64,000 nt of DNA, taken from contig JAENYO010000007.1 in NCBI GenBank assembly GCA_016841745.1, forward strand, positions 73,408 through 137,407, written 5' to 3'. The stretch is from Acetomicrobium hydrogeniformans (GTDB lineage: Bacteria; Synergistota; Synergistia; Synergistales; JAFGMB01). The translations under genes were made by a program, and so were the position numbers. How positions within the stretch are numbered: the stretch's first letter is position 1; each line of letters begins with the position of its first letter. The notes under the pieces were generated by a model. That model did not search any database. It saw only the letters and a program-made list of their open reading frames with translations, and was not told where the DNA came from. Positions 25,233 to 33,535 of the stretch are shown piece after piece.

Positions 25233-26285
25233 ATGAAAAAAGGTTTTGCTATCTTTGTAATTGCACTTCTGATGACTTTCGTTATGTTCGGTTCCGGTAC
25301 CGCTATTGCAGCAGATAAACCCATAGTGTGGGTAGGTCAGAGCTGCTTCCCCGTGACTCTTCCTGTAGGTATGTATTTCCCAATGTGGGCAGACAAAGTG
25401 GAAGCCATGAGCGGCGGAAGGCTCAAGATAGAAATGCATGGTTCCGGCGAGATCGTTCCCGGACCTGCTGTTTTTGAATCTGTTCGAGATGGTGTTCTTG
25501 ACTGCGGTCAGAATACTCCTGCCTGGCAGAAGGGCCAGTATCCTGCGGGCGACCTTTTCTATACCCTCCCAGCAGGTGTTACTGAGACCAACGACCTTCT
25601 TGTATGGATGTACGGTGATGAAGGTTCAGCCCTTGAGCAGGAAATGTATGGCGATGTCATCAAGGTCTTCCCCCTGGGTCTTACTCCTCCAGAATCAGGG
25701 ATATGGTCTACCCGGCCGGTCAAGACCCTTGGCGATATCAAAGGTCTTAAAGTCAGGTCTGCAGGTCTGAGCATGGAACTCTGGCAGAAACTTGGCGCCT
25801 CTGTTGTACTTCTTGGTGGCGGCGAGGTTGTTCCTTCTCTCCGCAGAGGAGTTATCGATGCTGCAGAATTTGCATTCCCGAGCATGGACGTTGCACTTGG
25901 ACTGCATGAAGTATGCAAATATCTCATGGGTCCCCCTATTCATATGGGATCAAACGTATTCCAGCTTATTATCAACACGGATAAGTATAATGCCCTTCCT
26001 GATGATCTCAAGGAGATCGTCAAGAACGCAGCTGTTTCGGCAAGCTTTGAAGGCTATGCAAAATTCTGGTCTGACAGCATCAAGGCCTTCGACCAGGTCA
26101 AGGCCGCCGGAGTGGAGATCAATAAGCTTTCCCCTGCTGATCAGGGGATCGCTTTAAAGATTGCCTATGAGATCCTTGATGAGAAATCAGCAAAAGATCC
26201 TATGTTCAAAAAGGTCTGGGAATCACAGAAGAAATTCCTTGCTTCCTATCAGGATCTCTATAACTTTACAAAATTTGATAAATAA
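25233..26285 (+). CDS. dctP: TRAP solute-binding protein, TakP-like
   Basis: A 350-residue periplasmic receptor with a signal peptide (residues 1-27, cleavage near AIAADK). The segment GLKVRSAGLSMELWQKLG holds the substrate arginine. The pattern GGGEVVPSLRRGVIDAAEF, with SMDVALGLHEVCKYL after it, resembles the TakP subgroup that binds 2-oxo acids and related hydroxy acids. ATG 25233 follows AAGAGGAGGTATGAGATA. It heads a long operon that includes a 2-oxoacid-dehydrogenase-type complex, which supports an oxo or hydroxy acid ligand; this is inference. A hairpin separates it from dctQ. Confidence 0.9.
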   Translation: MKKGFAIFVIALLMTFVMFGSGTAIAADKPIVWVGQSCFPVTLPVGMYFPMWADKVEAMSGGRLKIEMHGSGEIVPGPAVFESVRDGVLDCGQNTPAWQKGQYPAGDLFYTLPAGVTETNDLLVWMYGDEGSALEQEMYGDVIKVFPLGLTPPESGIWSTRPVKTLGDIKGLKVRSAGLSMELWQKLGASVVLLGGGEVVPSLRRGVIDAAEFAFPSMDVALGLHEVCKYLMGPPIHMGSNVFQLIINTDKYNALPDDLKEIVKNAAVSASFEGYAKFWSDSIKAFDQVKAAGVEINKLSPADQGIALKIAYEILDEKSAKDPMFKKVWESQKKFLASYQDLYNFTKFDK

Positions 26286-26330
26286 AGCTCAGCAGTTAAG
26301 TTAACAGAAGTTAGACATTTTGTGATCTTA

Positions 26331-26377
26331 ACTGAGGTTTCCCCAGGAGGGTGTTGTCCTCCCGGGGAAACCTCAGT
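26331..26377 (+). terminator. Long hairpin between dctP and dctQ
   Basis: ACTGAGGTTTCCCC (26331-26344) pairs with GGGGAAACCTCAGT (26364-26377), and inner GGAGG/CCTCC bases extend the stem. No T run follows. It sits after the receptor gene and before the permease genes, a place where partial termination or RNA protection often raises receptor levels over permease. Confidence 0.65.
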
Positions 26378-26395
26378 AACAATGGAGGTTGCTGT

Positions 26396-26899
26396 ATGGG
26401 ATTGTTAGACTTCATTGAGTGGGTAAATGAAAAAGGCGGAATGATTGGCGCCTGGCTGGTAATTCCCCTTAATGCCGTAGTTGTTTATGAAGTATTGATA
26501 AGGTACGTTTTCAATAACCCTACCGACTGGGTTTATGATACGGCCTGGATGCTTTTCAGCGCCATGTTCCTTCTTGGCGGAGGTTATACCATGCTCCATA
26601 AAAGACATGTGAGAATAGACATAATCTTCTCGTATCTTCCTAAGAGAGTACAGGCTTGGTATGACGCGTTTTTTTACGCAGTCCTTTTCTGTCCCATTAT
26701 GGGTGTCCTTACATGGAAGGGTGTTCAGTTCGCGGCTCGGGCATGGACGACAAATGAGTATCTTTCCACAACTCTCTGGCATTTCCCGGCGGGTCCTGTT
26801 AAAACCATGATCCCCATCGGTTTTCTGATGCTGGGTATGCAGGGACTGGTGGAGCTTGTCAGGAATCTTCGTATGGCGGTTAAAGGAGAAGAAGCATAA
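26396..26899 (+). CDS. dctQ: TRAP transporter small permease (DctQ)
   Basis: A 167-residue protein with four hydrophobic segments; WVNEKGGMIGAWLVIPLNAVVVYEV starts the first helix, and the YDTAWMLFSAMFLLGGGYTML region is DctQ-like. ATG 26396 follows ATGGAGGTTGCTGT; an upstream in-frame start at 26351 lies inside the hairpin and is rejected. Its stop overlaps the dctM start by one base (TAATG). Confidence 0.88.
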   Translation: MGLLDFIEWVNEKGGMIGAWLVIPLNAVVVYEVLIRYVFNNPTDWVYDTAWMLFSAMFLLGGGYTMLHKRHVRIDIIFSYLPKRVQAWYDAFFYAVLFCPIMGVLTWKGVQFAARAWTTNEYLSTTLWHFPAGPVKTMIPIGFLMLGMQGLVELVRNLRMAVKGEEA

Positions 26900-28215
26900 T
26901 GAGTCCTGAAATTCTTGCAGTTTCAATGTTAGTTATTCTTATTTTGATGGTAATGACGGGAGTCCGTCTCGCTTTTGCCATGATGTTCCTTGGAATTGCC
27001 TTTGGTGTCTGGTACAGGGGGCCGGTAATGCTGAACCTCTTTATGCAGAATACCTTTGGTACTATGCAGAACGAAGTTTTGATAGCTGTACCACTCTTTG
27101 TTTTTATGGGATGTATCCTTGAAAAGAGCGGAGCGGCGGAGAAACTCTTTGATACCATGTATCTCTTTCTTGGCCCCATACGGGGAGGTCTTGCTCTTAC
27201 TACAATAATAATAAGCACCCTTTTTGCAGCCTGTACAGGTGTTATCGCTGCTTCCGTAACCACCATGACCCTTATGGCCATGCCTGCCATGCTGGAAAAG
27301 AACTATGATCATGGCCTTTCGACGGGAGTAGTATGTGCGGGAGGTACTCTGGGAATCCTCATACCTCCAAGCATAATGCTGGTAGTACTTGGCCCCATGA
27401 CCAACCTTTCTGTAGCAAAACTTTTTGCCGGAGCACTTGTACCGGGACTTCTTCTTTCCACCCTGTACATTACCTACATAATTGTTCGATGCTGGCTCCA
27501 GCCTTCAGTTGCACCAGCCATTTCTACAGTGGAAAGAGATGCAGTCAAGGGAAAATTGATTATCAATACGATAAAGTACATGTTCCCTATTCTGGCGCTG
27601 CTTATTGCTGTTCTGGGTTCTATCCTTTTCGGAGTAGCCTCCCCCACAGAGGCTTCAGCCCTTGGTGCATTGGGCGCGGTGATAATAGCCGCTGCTTATA
27701 GTAATCTTAACTGGACTACCTTAAGGAATGCTGTAGTAGAAACTATCAAGGTCACTTCAATGGTGTTCTTTGTTATTGTTGGTGCTTCCATGTTCACTTC
27801 CGTGTTCCTCTTCATGAGGGGCGGAGCCCTTATCGAATCAATGCTTCTCGGATTGGGTCTCGGGAAGTGGGGAATTATATTTGTAATGATGTTTACTGTA
27901 TTTATCCTTGGAATGTTCCTTGACTGGATAGGGATAGTCTACATTGTTGTTCCCATATTCCTTCCCATTGCTATACATATTGGTCTCGACCCCCTCTACT
28001 TTGTACTTCTTATCAGTATCAATCTTCAGATGTCATTCCTGACCCCGCCCTTTGCATATGCAATTTTCTTCGTCAAGGGAGTAGCGCCACCTCAAGTAAC
28101 GACTCAGGAGATTTACTGGGGAGTTGCTCCATTCGTGACTCTTCAGGCATTGGGCCTTACCCTGTGTATTATCTGGCCCCAGATTGTTATGTGGCTGCCA
28201 TCAGTAGCAAGCTGA
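26899..28215 (+). CDS. dctM: TRAP transporter large permease (DctM)
   Basis: A 438-residue membrane protein with about twelve hydrophobic segments. Typical motifs are GPIRGGLALTTIIISTLFAACTGV, GGTLGILIPPSIMLV (glycine-rich loop) and FLTPPFAYAIFF near the C terminus, as in DctM subunits of the TakP group, which are longer than average. It starts at ATG 26899, coupled to dctQ. Confidence 0.92.
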   Translation: MSPEILAVSMLVILILMVMTGVRLAFAMMFLGIAFGVWYRGPVMLNLFMQNTFGTMQNEVLIAVPLFVFMGCILEKSGAAEKLFDTMYLFLGPIRGGLALTTIIISTLFAACTGVIAASVTTMTLMAMPAMLEKNYDHGLSTGVVCAGGTLGILIPPSIMLVVLGPMTNLSVAKLFAGALVPGLLLSTLYITYIIVRCWLQPSVAPAISTVERDAVKGKLIINTIKYMFPILALLIAVLGSILFGVASPTEASALGALGAVIIAAAYSNLNWTTLRNAVVETIKVTSMVFFVIVGASMFTSVFLFMRGGALIESMLLGLGLGKWGIIFVMMFTVFILGMFLDWIGIVYIVVPIFLPIAIHIGLDPLYFVLLISINLQMSFLTPPFAYAIFFVKGVAPPQVTTQEIYWGVAPFVTLQALGLTLCIIWPQIVMWLPSVAS

Positions 28216-28256
28216 TAATCGATTCTTCAAGGGAAGAATGTTAAGGAGGTAATTGT

Positions 28257-29261
28257 ATGTGCGCTAAACCTGTAACAAAGAAGACTCCGTCCTCCATCAA
28301 AAAATATGATAAGGAACTTCTTAATCATTTTTATGACGTTATGTCCAAGATACGTTTTTTTGAACAGAATATCCAGGAGAAATTCCTGGCTGGTGTGATC
28401 CCCGGATTTGTTCATGTCTATATCGGGGAAGAGGCGACGGGAACCGGAATCATGTCCAACCTTACGAAAAAGGACTATATCCAGACTACTCACAGGGGAC
28501 ATGGTCACACCATAGCCAAGGGTGCCGATCCTAAAAGGATGATGGCAGAGATCTTTGGCAAAAAGGCCGGATTCTGCAAAGGGAAAGGCGGTTCCATGCA
28601 TATCGCTGATTTTAGCGTAGGAATGCTTGGTGCAAATGGAATAGTTGGTGGAGGATACACTCTGGCCACAGGTTCTGCCCTTGCGAACAAGATGATGGGA
28701 AAAAAAGAGATCGCAGTGGTGTTCTTCGGAGATGGTGCTTCCAACCGTGGTACCTTCCATGAAGCCGCGAACATGGCTGCTGCCTGGAAACTTCCGGTCC
28801 TTTTCGTATGTGAGAACAACCAGTGGGCTTCTACCACTCCTTACAGAACGACGACCTCTGTAGAAGATATTGCTGACCGAGCCCAGGGTTATGGTATGCC
28901 TGGTGTCATCGTTGACGGAAATGACGTTTTTGCAGTATACGAGGCGGCAAAGGGCCTGATTGAGAATATAAGAAAAGGAGAAGGCCCCGCCCTTCTTGAA
29001 TGCAAGACCTACCGTATCGGAGGTCATTTTGTCGGTGACCCTGAAATGTACAGGACCAAGGAAGAAGTGCAGAAGGTCTTCACAGAGAATGATCCTATCA
29101 CTCGTTTTGAAACAAGGGTTCTGGCAGAAAAAGTGATGTCCCAGGCTGAACTCGACGAGATAAAGAGCAATGCCAGGAAAATTATCGAAGAAGCGGTGGA
29201 TTTTGCCATGCAGGCTCCGGAACCAGACCCCGCTGAACTTTACCAGGATCTTTATGTATAG
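28257..29261 (+). CDS. acoA: Acetoin/pyruvate-type dehydrogenase E1 alpha (TPP)
   Basis: A 334-residue E1 alpha subunit. Thiamine diphosphate motif GDGASNRG at about 160-167 continues to CENNQWASTT (about 185), and the HRGHGHTIAKGADP loop at 80-93 binds substrate-side groups. The first step would be TPP-dependent decarboxylation or cleavage with transfer to lipoate. The AcoA-like length and the gene order with a lipoyl-bearing E3 favour acetoin dehydrogenase over pyruvate dehydrogenase, but other 2-oxo acids are possible. ATG or GTG choice is simple: start 28257 lies behind TAAGGAGGTAATTGT. Confidence 0.87.
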   Translation: MCAKPVTKKTPSSIKKYDKELLNHFYDVMSKIRFFEQNIQEKFLAGVIPGFVHVYIGEEATGTGIMSNLTKKDYIQTTHRGHGHTIAKGADPKRMMAEIFGKKAGFCKGKGGSMHIADFSVGMLGANGIVGGGYTLATGSALANKMMGKKEIAVVFFGDGASNRGTFHEAANMAAAWKLPVLFVCENNQWASTTPYRTTTSVEDIADRAQGYGMPGVIVDGNDVFAVYEAAKGLIENIRKGEGPALLECKTYRIGGHFVGDPEMYRTKEEVQKVFTENDPITRFETRVLAEKVMSQAELDEIKSNARKIIEEAVDFAMQAPEPDPAELYQDLYV

Positions 29262-29275
29262 GGACGGTGATTGAA

Positions 29276-30247
29276 ATGAGAGAAATTACTTTTTCCCAGG
29301 CCACTCTTGAGGCAATGGATGAGGAAATGACCCGTGATGAAACAGTTTTTGTCATGGGAGAAGATATAGCAAGACAGGGCGGTATTTTTGGCCAGTTTAA
29401 AGGTCTTCCTGCAAAATTCGGTTCCGACAGGGTCAAAGATACTCCTATTACGGAAACTGCTATTGTCGGGGCCTGCGTTGGAGCAGCCCTTGCTGGGATG
29501 AGGCCCATCGCTGACATGCATTTTGCTGATTTTGTGGGAGTATGCATGGATGAAATATTCAACCAGATGGCCAAGATCCATTACATGTTTGGTGGACAGA
29601 AGACCGTACCCATGGTTCTTCGTGCTCCTGATGGATTGATCAATCAGGCTGCAGCCCAGCATTCCCAGAGTCTCGAATCCTGGTTTATGCATGTTCCCGG
29701 TCTTAAAGTCGTTATCCCTTCTAATCCGGCAGATGCTAAAGGTCTTCTGAAATCGGCTATCCGGGATGATAATCCTGTTATTTATTTTGAACATAAAAGT
29801 CTTTTCAGCCGTAAGGGACCGGTTCCTGAAGAAGAATATTTTACACCCATCGGCAAGGCCAAGGTTGTCACGGAAGGTTCTGATGTTACCCTTGTTTCCT
29901 ATTCCCTGTGTTTCAACCATGCCCTTGAGGCAGCACAGATGCTGGGAAAAGAGGGCATCAGTGTTGAGTGCGTGGACCTGAGGACCATTTCCCCCATCGA
30001 TAAGGATACCATTCTTGAATCTGTAGCCAAGACCAGCAGGCTGGTCATAGCCCATGAGGCGGTCAAGCAGGGTGGAGTTGGAGCAGAGATCTCAGCAATA
30101 GTGGCAGAGGAAGGTATCGATTACCTTGATGCTCCGATCGTGAGGGTCGGTGCACCCTTTACTCCCGTACCGTTTGCCAAGCCTCTGGAGATGGCTTATA
30201 GGGTAACGCCCCAGAAGATAGCTGATGCTATCAGAAAAATGTTCTGA
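29276..30247 (+). CDS. acoB: Acetoin/pyruvate-type dehydrogenase E1 beta
   Basis: A 323-residue E1 beta subunit (transketolase central and C-terminal folds): REITFSQATLEAMDEEM, MGEDIARQGGIFGQFKGL, the TPP-activating Glu region TPITETAIVG, and the C-terminal DLRTISPIDKDTI and FTPVPFAKPLE. It forms the alpha2beta2 E1 with the preceding gene, 14 bases upstream. ATG 29276 is used; the GTG 9 bases earlier has no properly spaced SD. Confidence 0.88.
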   Translation: MREITFSQATLEAMDEEMTRDETVFVMGEDIARQGGIFGQFKGLPAKFGSDRVKDTPITETAIVGACVGAALAGMRPIADMHFADFVGVCMDEIFNQMAKIHYMFGGQKTVPMVLRAPDGLINQAAAQHSQSLESWFMHVPGLKVVIPSNPADAKGLLKSAIRDDNPVIYFEHKSLFSRKGPVPEEEYFTPIGKAKVVTEGSDVTLVSYSLCFNHALEAAQMLGKEGISVECVDLRTISPIDKDTILESVAKTSRLVIAHEAVKQGGVGAEISAIVAEEGIDYLDAPIVRVGAPFTPVPFAKPLEMAYRVTPQKIADAIRKMF

Positions 30248-30259
30248 TAGAAGGGACTT

Positions 30260-30751
30260 ATGATGGACAATATCCGTTTTTCCTCACGAGAAGTAAAGGC
30301 AAGGCAGATCGCCGTAAGACTTTTACCCGGAACTGACCTTTTAACGGGACTGGTCGCGGTCTGTAAGGAGCATGGTGTTACAGCCGGTTGCATTACAGCC
30401 ATGCATGGTAGCCTTTCCAGAGCCCGTTTTGTGTGGGCCCTGCCTGATCCCAAGACGAAAATGAATGCGAAATATGGTGATCCTGTTGACGTTGAAGGGC
30501 CCCTGGAATTCATTTGCGGAAGCGGTATGATCGGTGTTTATGAAGATAGCGGAGAGACCGTTGTTCATCTTCATGGTGTTCTCTCCGATCCGGACCAGGG
30601 GTTCCATGGGGCTCATTTTGTGGAAGGTGGCAATCCTGTTATGAGCACAATGGAAATAATGATCCAGGCCTTTGATGATGTGACGATTACCAGGGCTTTT
30701 GATGACGAAACGGAATTTCCCCTTTTTAACATTTACGGAAAGGATGAATAG
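30260..30751 (+). CDS. PPC-domain (DUF296) protein, copy 2
   Basis: 163 residues, starting at ATG 30260 (AAGGGACTT upstream). Aligns along its length with the PPC protein at 22194: VRLLPGTDLLTGLVAVC, GVTAGCITAMHGSL, VVHLHGVLSDPDQ with GAHFVEGG, and the closing METMIQAF-like strand. The histidines HLH and GAH are candidate metal ligands. It lies in the operon 12 bases after E1 beta and 2 bases before an SDR gene, so it is translated together with catabolic enzymes. A local enzymatic or regulatory role is likely; the family's biochemical function is unsettled. Confidence 0.82.
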   Translation: MMDNIRFSSREVKARQIAVRLLPGTDLLTGLVAVCKEHGVTAGCITAMHGSLSRARFVWALPDPKTKMNAKYGDPVDVEGPLEFICGSGMIGVYEDSGETVVHLHGVLSDPDQGFHGAHFVEGGNPVMSTMEIMIQAFDDVTITRAFDDETEFPLFNIYGKDE

Positions 30752-30753
30752 CA

Positions 30754-31518
30754 ATGGCTTCACTGGGTATGGATTTTTCAGGAAAGGTCATAGTAGTGAC
30801 CGGAGGCAGTCGAGGGATAGGAAGAGGTATTGTTGAAGCCTTTGCCGAGTCCAATGGAACTGTTGTCATCCTTGATCTGGACGAATCATCGGCCCGGCAG
30901 ACCACTAATGAGCTTACATTAACGGGGCGGAAGGTTTCCTTCCTTCCCCTTGATATCTCTCTGTATCATGATGTTCAGCTGTGTATTGAAAAGATCATTG
31001 ATAAATTTGGTCACATTGATGTTCTGGTAAATGATGCGGGAGTTTCAAGTGGTAAGCCCTTTGCCGAATGCAACGAAAAGGATTGGGATTTTATTGTGGG
31101 AATAAATTTAAAGGGTACCTTTAATACCTGCAACGCCGTATTTCCCCACATGATCCGGAATGGCAGCGGGAAGATAGTCAATATCGCTTCAATTGCAGGG
31201 AAGCTTGGAGGCGGATTCAGGGGAACAGCTATCTATGCTGCTTCCAAGGCCGGAGTAATAGGACTTACAAAGGGGCTGGCCCGGGAGGGTGGTCCCCATA
31301 GCATCAATGCCAATGCCATATGTCCTGGTGTTATAAAGACTACCATGAGTGATCCTATCCCGGAAGAGCATAAGAAAGCCATCATAGCAGGTACTCCACT
31401 TGCCAGATTTGGTGAGCCACGGGAGGTCGGTGATGTGGTCATGTTCCTTGCGTCGGATATGGCCAGTCATGTTACTGGCGAGATCTTTGATGTTGATGGC
31501 GGGATCATGCGCGATTGA
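30754..31518 (+). CDS. SDR-family oxidoreductase, copy 1
   Basis: A 254-residue classical short-chain dehydrogenase. Cofactor motif TGGSRGIGRGI (about 16-26), acidic DLDE after the second strand suggesting NAD(H), NDAGVS, catalytic Ser in NIASIAG and YAASK (Tyr/Lys), and C-terminal DVDGGIMRD. ATG 30754 is 2 bases after the PPC stop. A nearly tandem paralogue follows 44 bases later, about 50-55 percent alike by eye. Substrate unknown; a secondary alcohol of the imported acid's pathway is a reasonable guess. Confidence 0.9.
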   Translation: MASLGMDFSGKVIVVTGGSRGIGRGIVEAFAESNGTVVILDLDESSARQTTNELTLTGRKVSFLPLDISLYHDVQLCIEKIIDKFGHIDVLVNDAGVSSGKPFAECNEKDWDFIVGINLKGTFNTCNAVFPHMIRNGSGKIVNIASIAGKLGGGFRGTAIYAASKAGVIGLTKGLAREGGPHSINANAICPGVIKTTMSDPIPEEHKKAIIAGTPLARFGEPREVGDVVMFLASDMASHVTGEIFDVDGGIMRD

Positions 31519-31562
31519 TCTTCAAAGATTCTGGATATGTCATTTTACCTGGAGGTTTGACA

Positions 31563-32321
31563 ATGGAATTTAATTTCTCCGAGAAAGTTGCAGTGATTAC
31601 CGGGGCAGCAAGAGGCATAGGACAGGCTATTGCCATTTCCCTTGCCGAATGTGGTGCCAGGGTGGTTATTCTAGATATGAACGAAGAAGGTGCAAATTCA
31701 ACAAAGAATGCCATCCTTGAAAAGGGTGGAGAAGCCTGGGTATATCAAGCAGATGTAACAGATATGGGACGGATCAAAGGCATTATTGATGATATACACA
31801 GCAAACTTGGCAGTGTAGATATACTTGTGAACAATGCAGGAATAGTTTCACCCAAGCCCTTTCTGGAAACTTCCGAAAAAGACTGGGACCTTATCATGGC
31901 GGTAAATCTCAAAGGTGTTTACAGCACCTGTTTTGCCGTATTGCCTGTAATGATAGAACAGAAATATGGAAAGATAGTTAATATCGCTTCCATAGCTGGT
32001 AAAAAAGGCGGAGGTTTCTTCGGGAATACTCTTTACGGAACTTCAAAGGCTGGGGTAATTGCCCTTACCAAGGGGCTTGCCAGAGAAGCCGGAAAATTCG
32101 GTATCAATGTTAACGCAATCTGCCCTGGTCCCATTGAAACCTCAATGCTCAATGGCCTTGATGAAGAGAACAGAAAACGTATCTTGAGTGGTGTGCCCCT
32201 GGGTAAATTTGGGAAACCCCAGGATATTGCCAATATGGTGGTCTTTCTAGCCTCTGATCTTGCCAGCCACGTAACTGGTGAAATAACTGATGTTGACGGA
32301 GGAATAATGCGGGATAACTGA
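31563..32321 (+). CDS. SDR-family oxidoreductase, copy 2
   Basis: A 252-residue classical SDR: TGAARGIGQAI at the cofactor site, DMNEEG acidic turn (NAD-type), NNAGIVS, NIASIAGKKGGG with the catalytic Ser and YGTSK with Tyr/Lys, ending DVDGGIMRDN, the same C-terminal block as the preceding SDR. It starts at ATG 31563 behind CTGGAGGTTTGACA; the upstream in-frame extension overlaps the first SDR and has no SD. The tandem pair may act on opposite stereoisomers. Confidence 0.9.
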   Translation: MEFNFSEKVAVITGAARGIGQAIAISLAECGARVVILDMNEEGANSTKNAILEKGGEAWVYQADVTDMGRIKGIIDDIHSKLGSVDILVNNAGIVSPKPFLETSEKDWDLIMAVNLKGVYSTCFAVLPVMIEQKYGKIVNIASIAGKKGGGFFGNTLYGTSKAGVIALTKGLAREAGKFGINVNAICPGPIETSMLNGLDEENRKRILSGVPLGKFGKPQDIANMVVFLASDLASHVTGEITDVDGGIMRDN

Positions 32322-32341
32322 TAGAAAGGGGTAATTTCTTC

Positions 32342-33394
32342 ATGGGTAAAATGAAAGCAGTCGTAAAGGCGACTGCAGAACCAGGGGCTGTGCTTCAAAA
32401 TATGGATATCCCCGAACCAGGACCAAAAGAAGTATTGGTGAAAGTCAAAGCGACAGCCATCTGTGGTACTGATGTCCATATCTATGAATGGAATGAATGG
32501 GCGCAGAAAGCAGTAAGAGCCCTTCCCCAGGTAATGGGGCATGAATTCAGCGGTGAAGTTGTGAAAACAGGATCTGGAGTAGAAAGTCTTTTCCCTGGAG
32601 ATCGAGTTTCGGGAGAAACACATGCCCCTTGCGGCAAATGCTATCAGTGCAAGAACGGGGAACAGCATATCTGTGCCAACATGATCCTTTTCGGTGTCCA
32701 CTGTAATGGATGTTTTGCGCAATATGCAATTCTCCCGGAAATATGTGCCAGAAGGATCCCTGAAGAGATACCATGGGAGTTCGGGGCAATGATGGAGCCT
32801 CTGGGTACAAGTGTAAGGGCGGCCCAGGAAGTGGTCTGTTCTGGTTCCAACGTAGCCGTGATAGGGTGCGGCCCCATTGGACTCGGAGTGGTCACTGCTC
32901 TTAAGACTATGGGGGCTTACAGGATCATCGTTACTGATGTTTCCGAAGATAGACTGGCTATAGCCAAAGAACTGGGCGCAACCAGTATATTGAATCCCAT
33001 GAATTGTGATGTTGTTTCTGCTGTTATGGAAATAACGGATGGAGTGGGAGTGGACTCTTTTATAGATGCATCTGGCAATGTCAAGGCCATCTCCGATGGT
33101 TTTAAATTTCTCCGCAAGGGAGGAAGGGTAGCCCTTATCGGACTCCCGTCGAGACCCCTTGAAATCGATCTTGTTTCTGAAGTGATTTTCAAGGAAGCCA
33201 AAATAGTCGGAATCCATGGCAGAAAAATGTTTGAAACATGGACAGTTATGGAGAATCTCATGGCAGGAGATCTGCTTGATCTTAAACCTATAGTTACACA
33301 TGTTCTACCCCTTGAACAATACGGTAAGGGTTTTGAGTTGTTAAAGCAGGGAAAGGCATGTAAGGTCATACTCGATCCCTGGCTTGAGGAATAA
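32342..33394 (+). CDS. Zinc-dependent dehydrogenase of the threonine 3-dehydrogenase family
   Basis: A 350-residue medium-chain dehydrogenase. The catalytic zinc site is seen as ICGTDVHIYEWNEWAQ (Cys about 41) and GHEFSGEV (about 67), close to L-threonine 3-dehydrogenase. The structural zinc region is HAPCGKCYQCKNGEQHIC (about 97-114), and the NAD site is GCGPIGLG. Members include threonine, sorbitol and 2,3-butanediol dehydrogenases. In an operon with an acetoin-dehydrogenase-type complex, oxidation of a vicinal diol or hydroxy acid to a ketone is plausible. Start ATG 32342 is 20 bases past the SDR stop, behind AAGGGGTAATTTC. Confidence 0.85.
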   Translation: MGKMKAVVKATAEPGAVLQNMDIPEPGPKEVLVKVKATAICGTDVHIYEWNEWAQKAVRALPQVMGHEFSGEVVKTGSGVESLFPGDRVSGETHAPCGKCYQCKNGEQHICANMILFGVHCNGCFAQYAILPEICARRIPEEIPWEFGAMMEPLGTSVRAAQEVVCSGSNVAVIGCGPIGLGVVTALKTMGAYRIIVTDVSEDRLAIAKELGATSILNPMNCDVVSAVMEITDGVGVDSFIDASGNVKAISDGFKFLRKGGRVALIGLPSRPLEIDLVSEVIFKEAKIVGIHGRKMFETWTVMENLMAGDLLDLKPIVTHVLPLEQYGKGFELLKQGKACKVILDPWLEE

Positions 33395-33535
33395 GGGATT
33401 ATCCTGAATACTTCCTGTATTGTAATAATTACATGTTAAAGATTCCTGATGGATTGATAAAGTATTTTGTATAAGAAATGGCCGGTTGTGCCGGAATATG
33501 CATCAGATGAAGAAACGCTATAAGGAGGACTAAGC

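Noticed and set aside
28227-30055. Minus-strand open frames of about 266 codons opposite E1 alpha and E1 beta
   Set aside because: Both are fully covered by strong TPP-enzyme genes and have no recognisable protein features.
32033-33301. Long minus-strand open frame (422 codons) across the second SDR and the Tdh-like gene
   Set aside because: It lies opposite two clearly recognisable dehydrogenase genes, has no SD and no family motif; it is a shadow of the plus-strand codon pattern.
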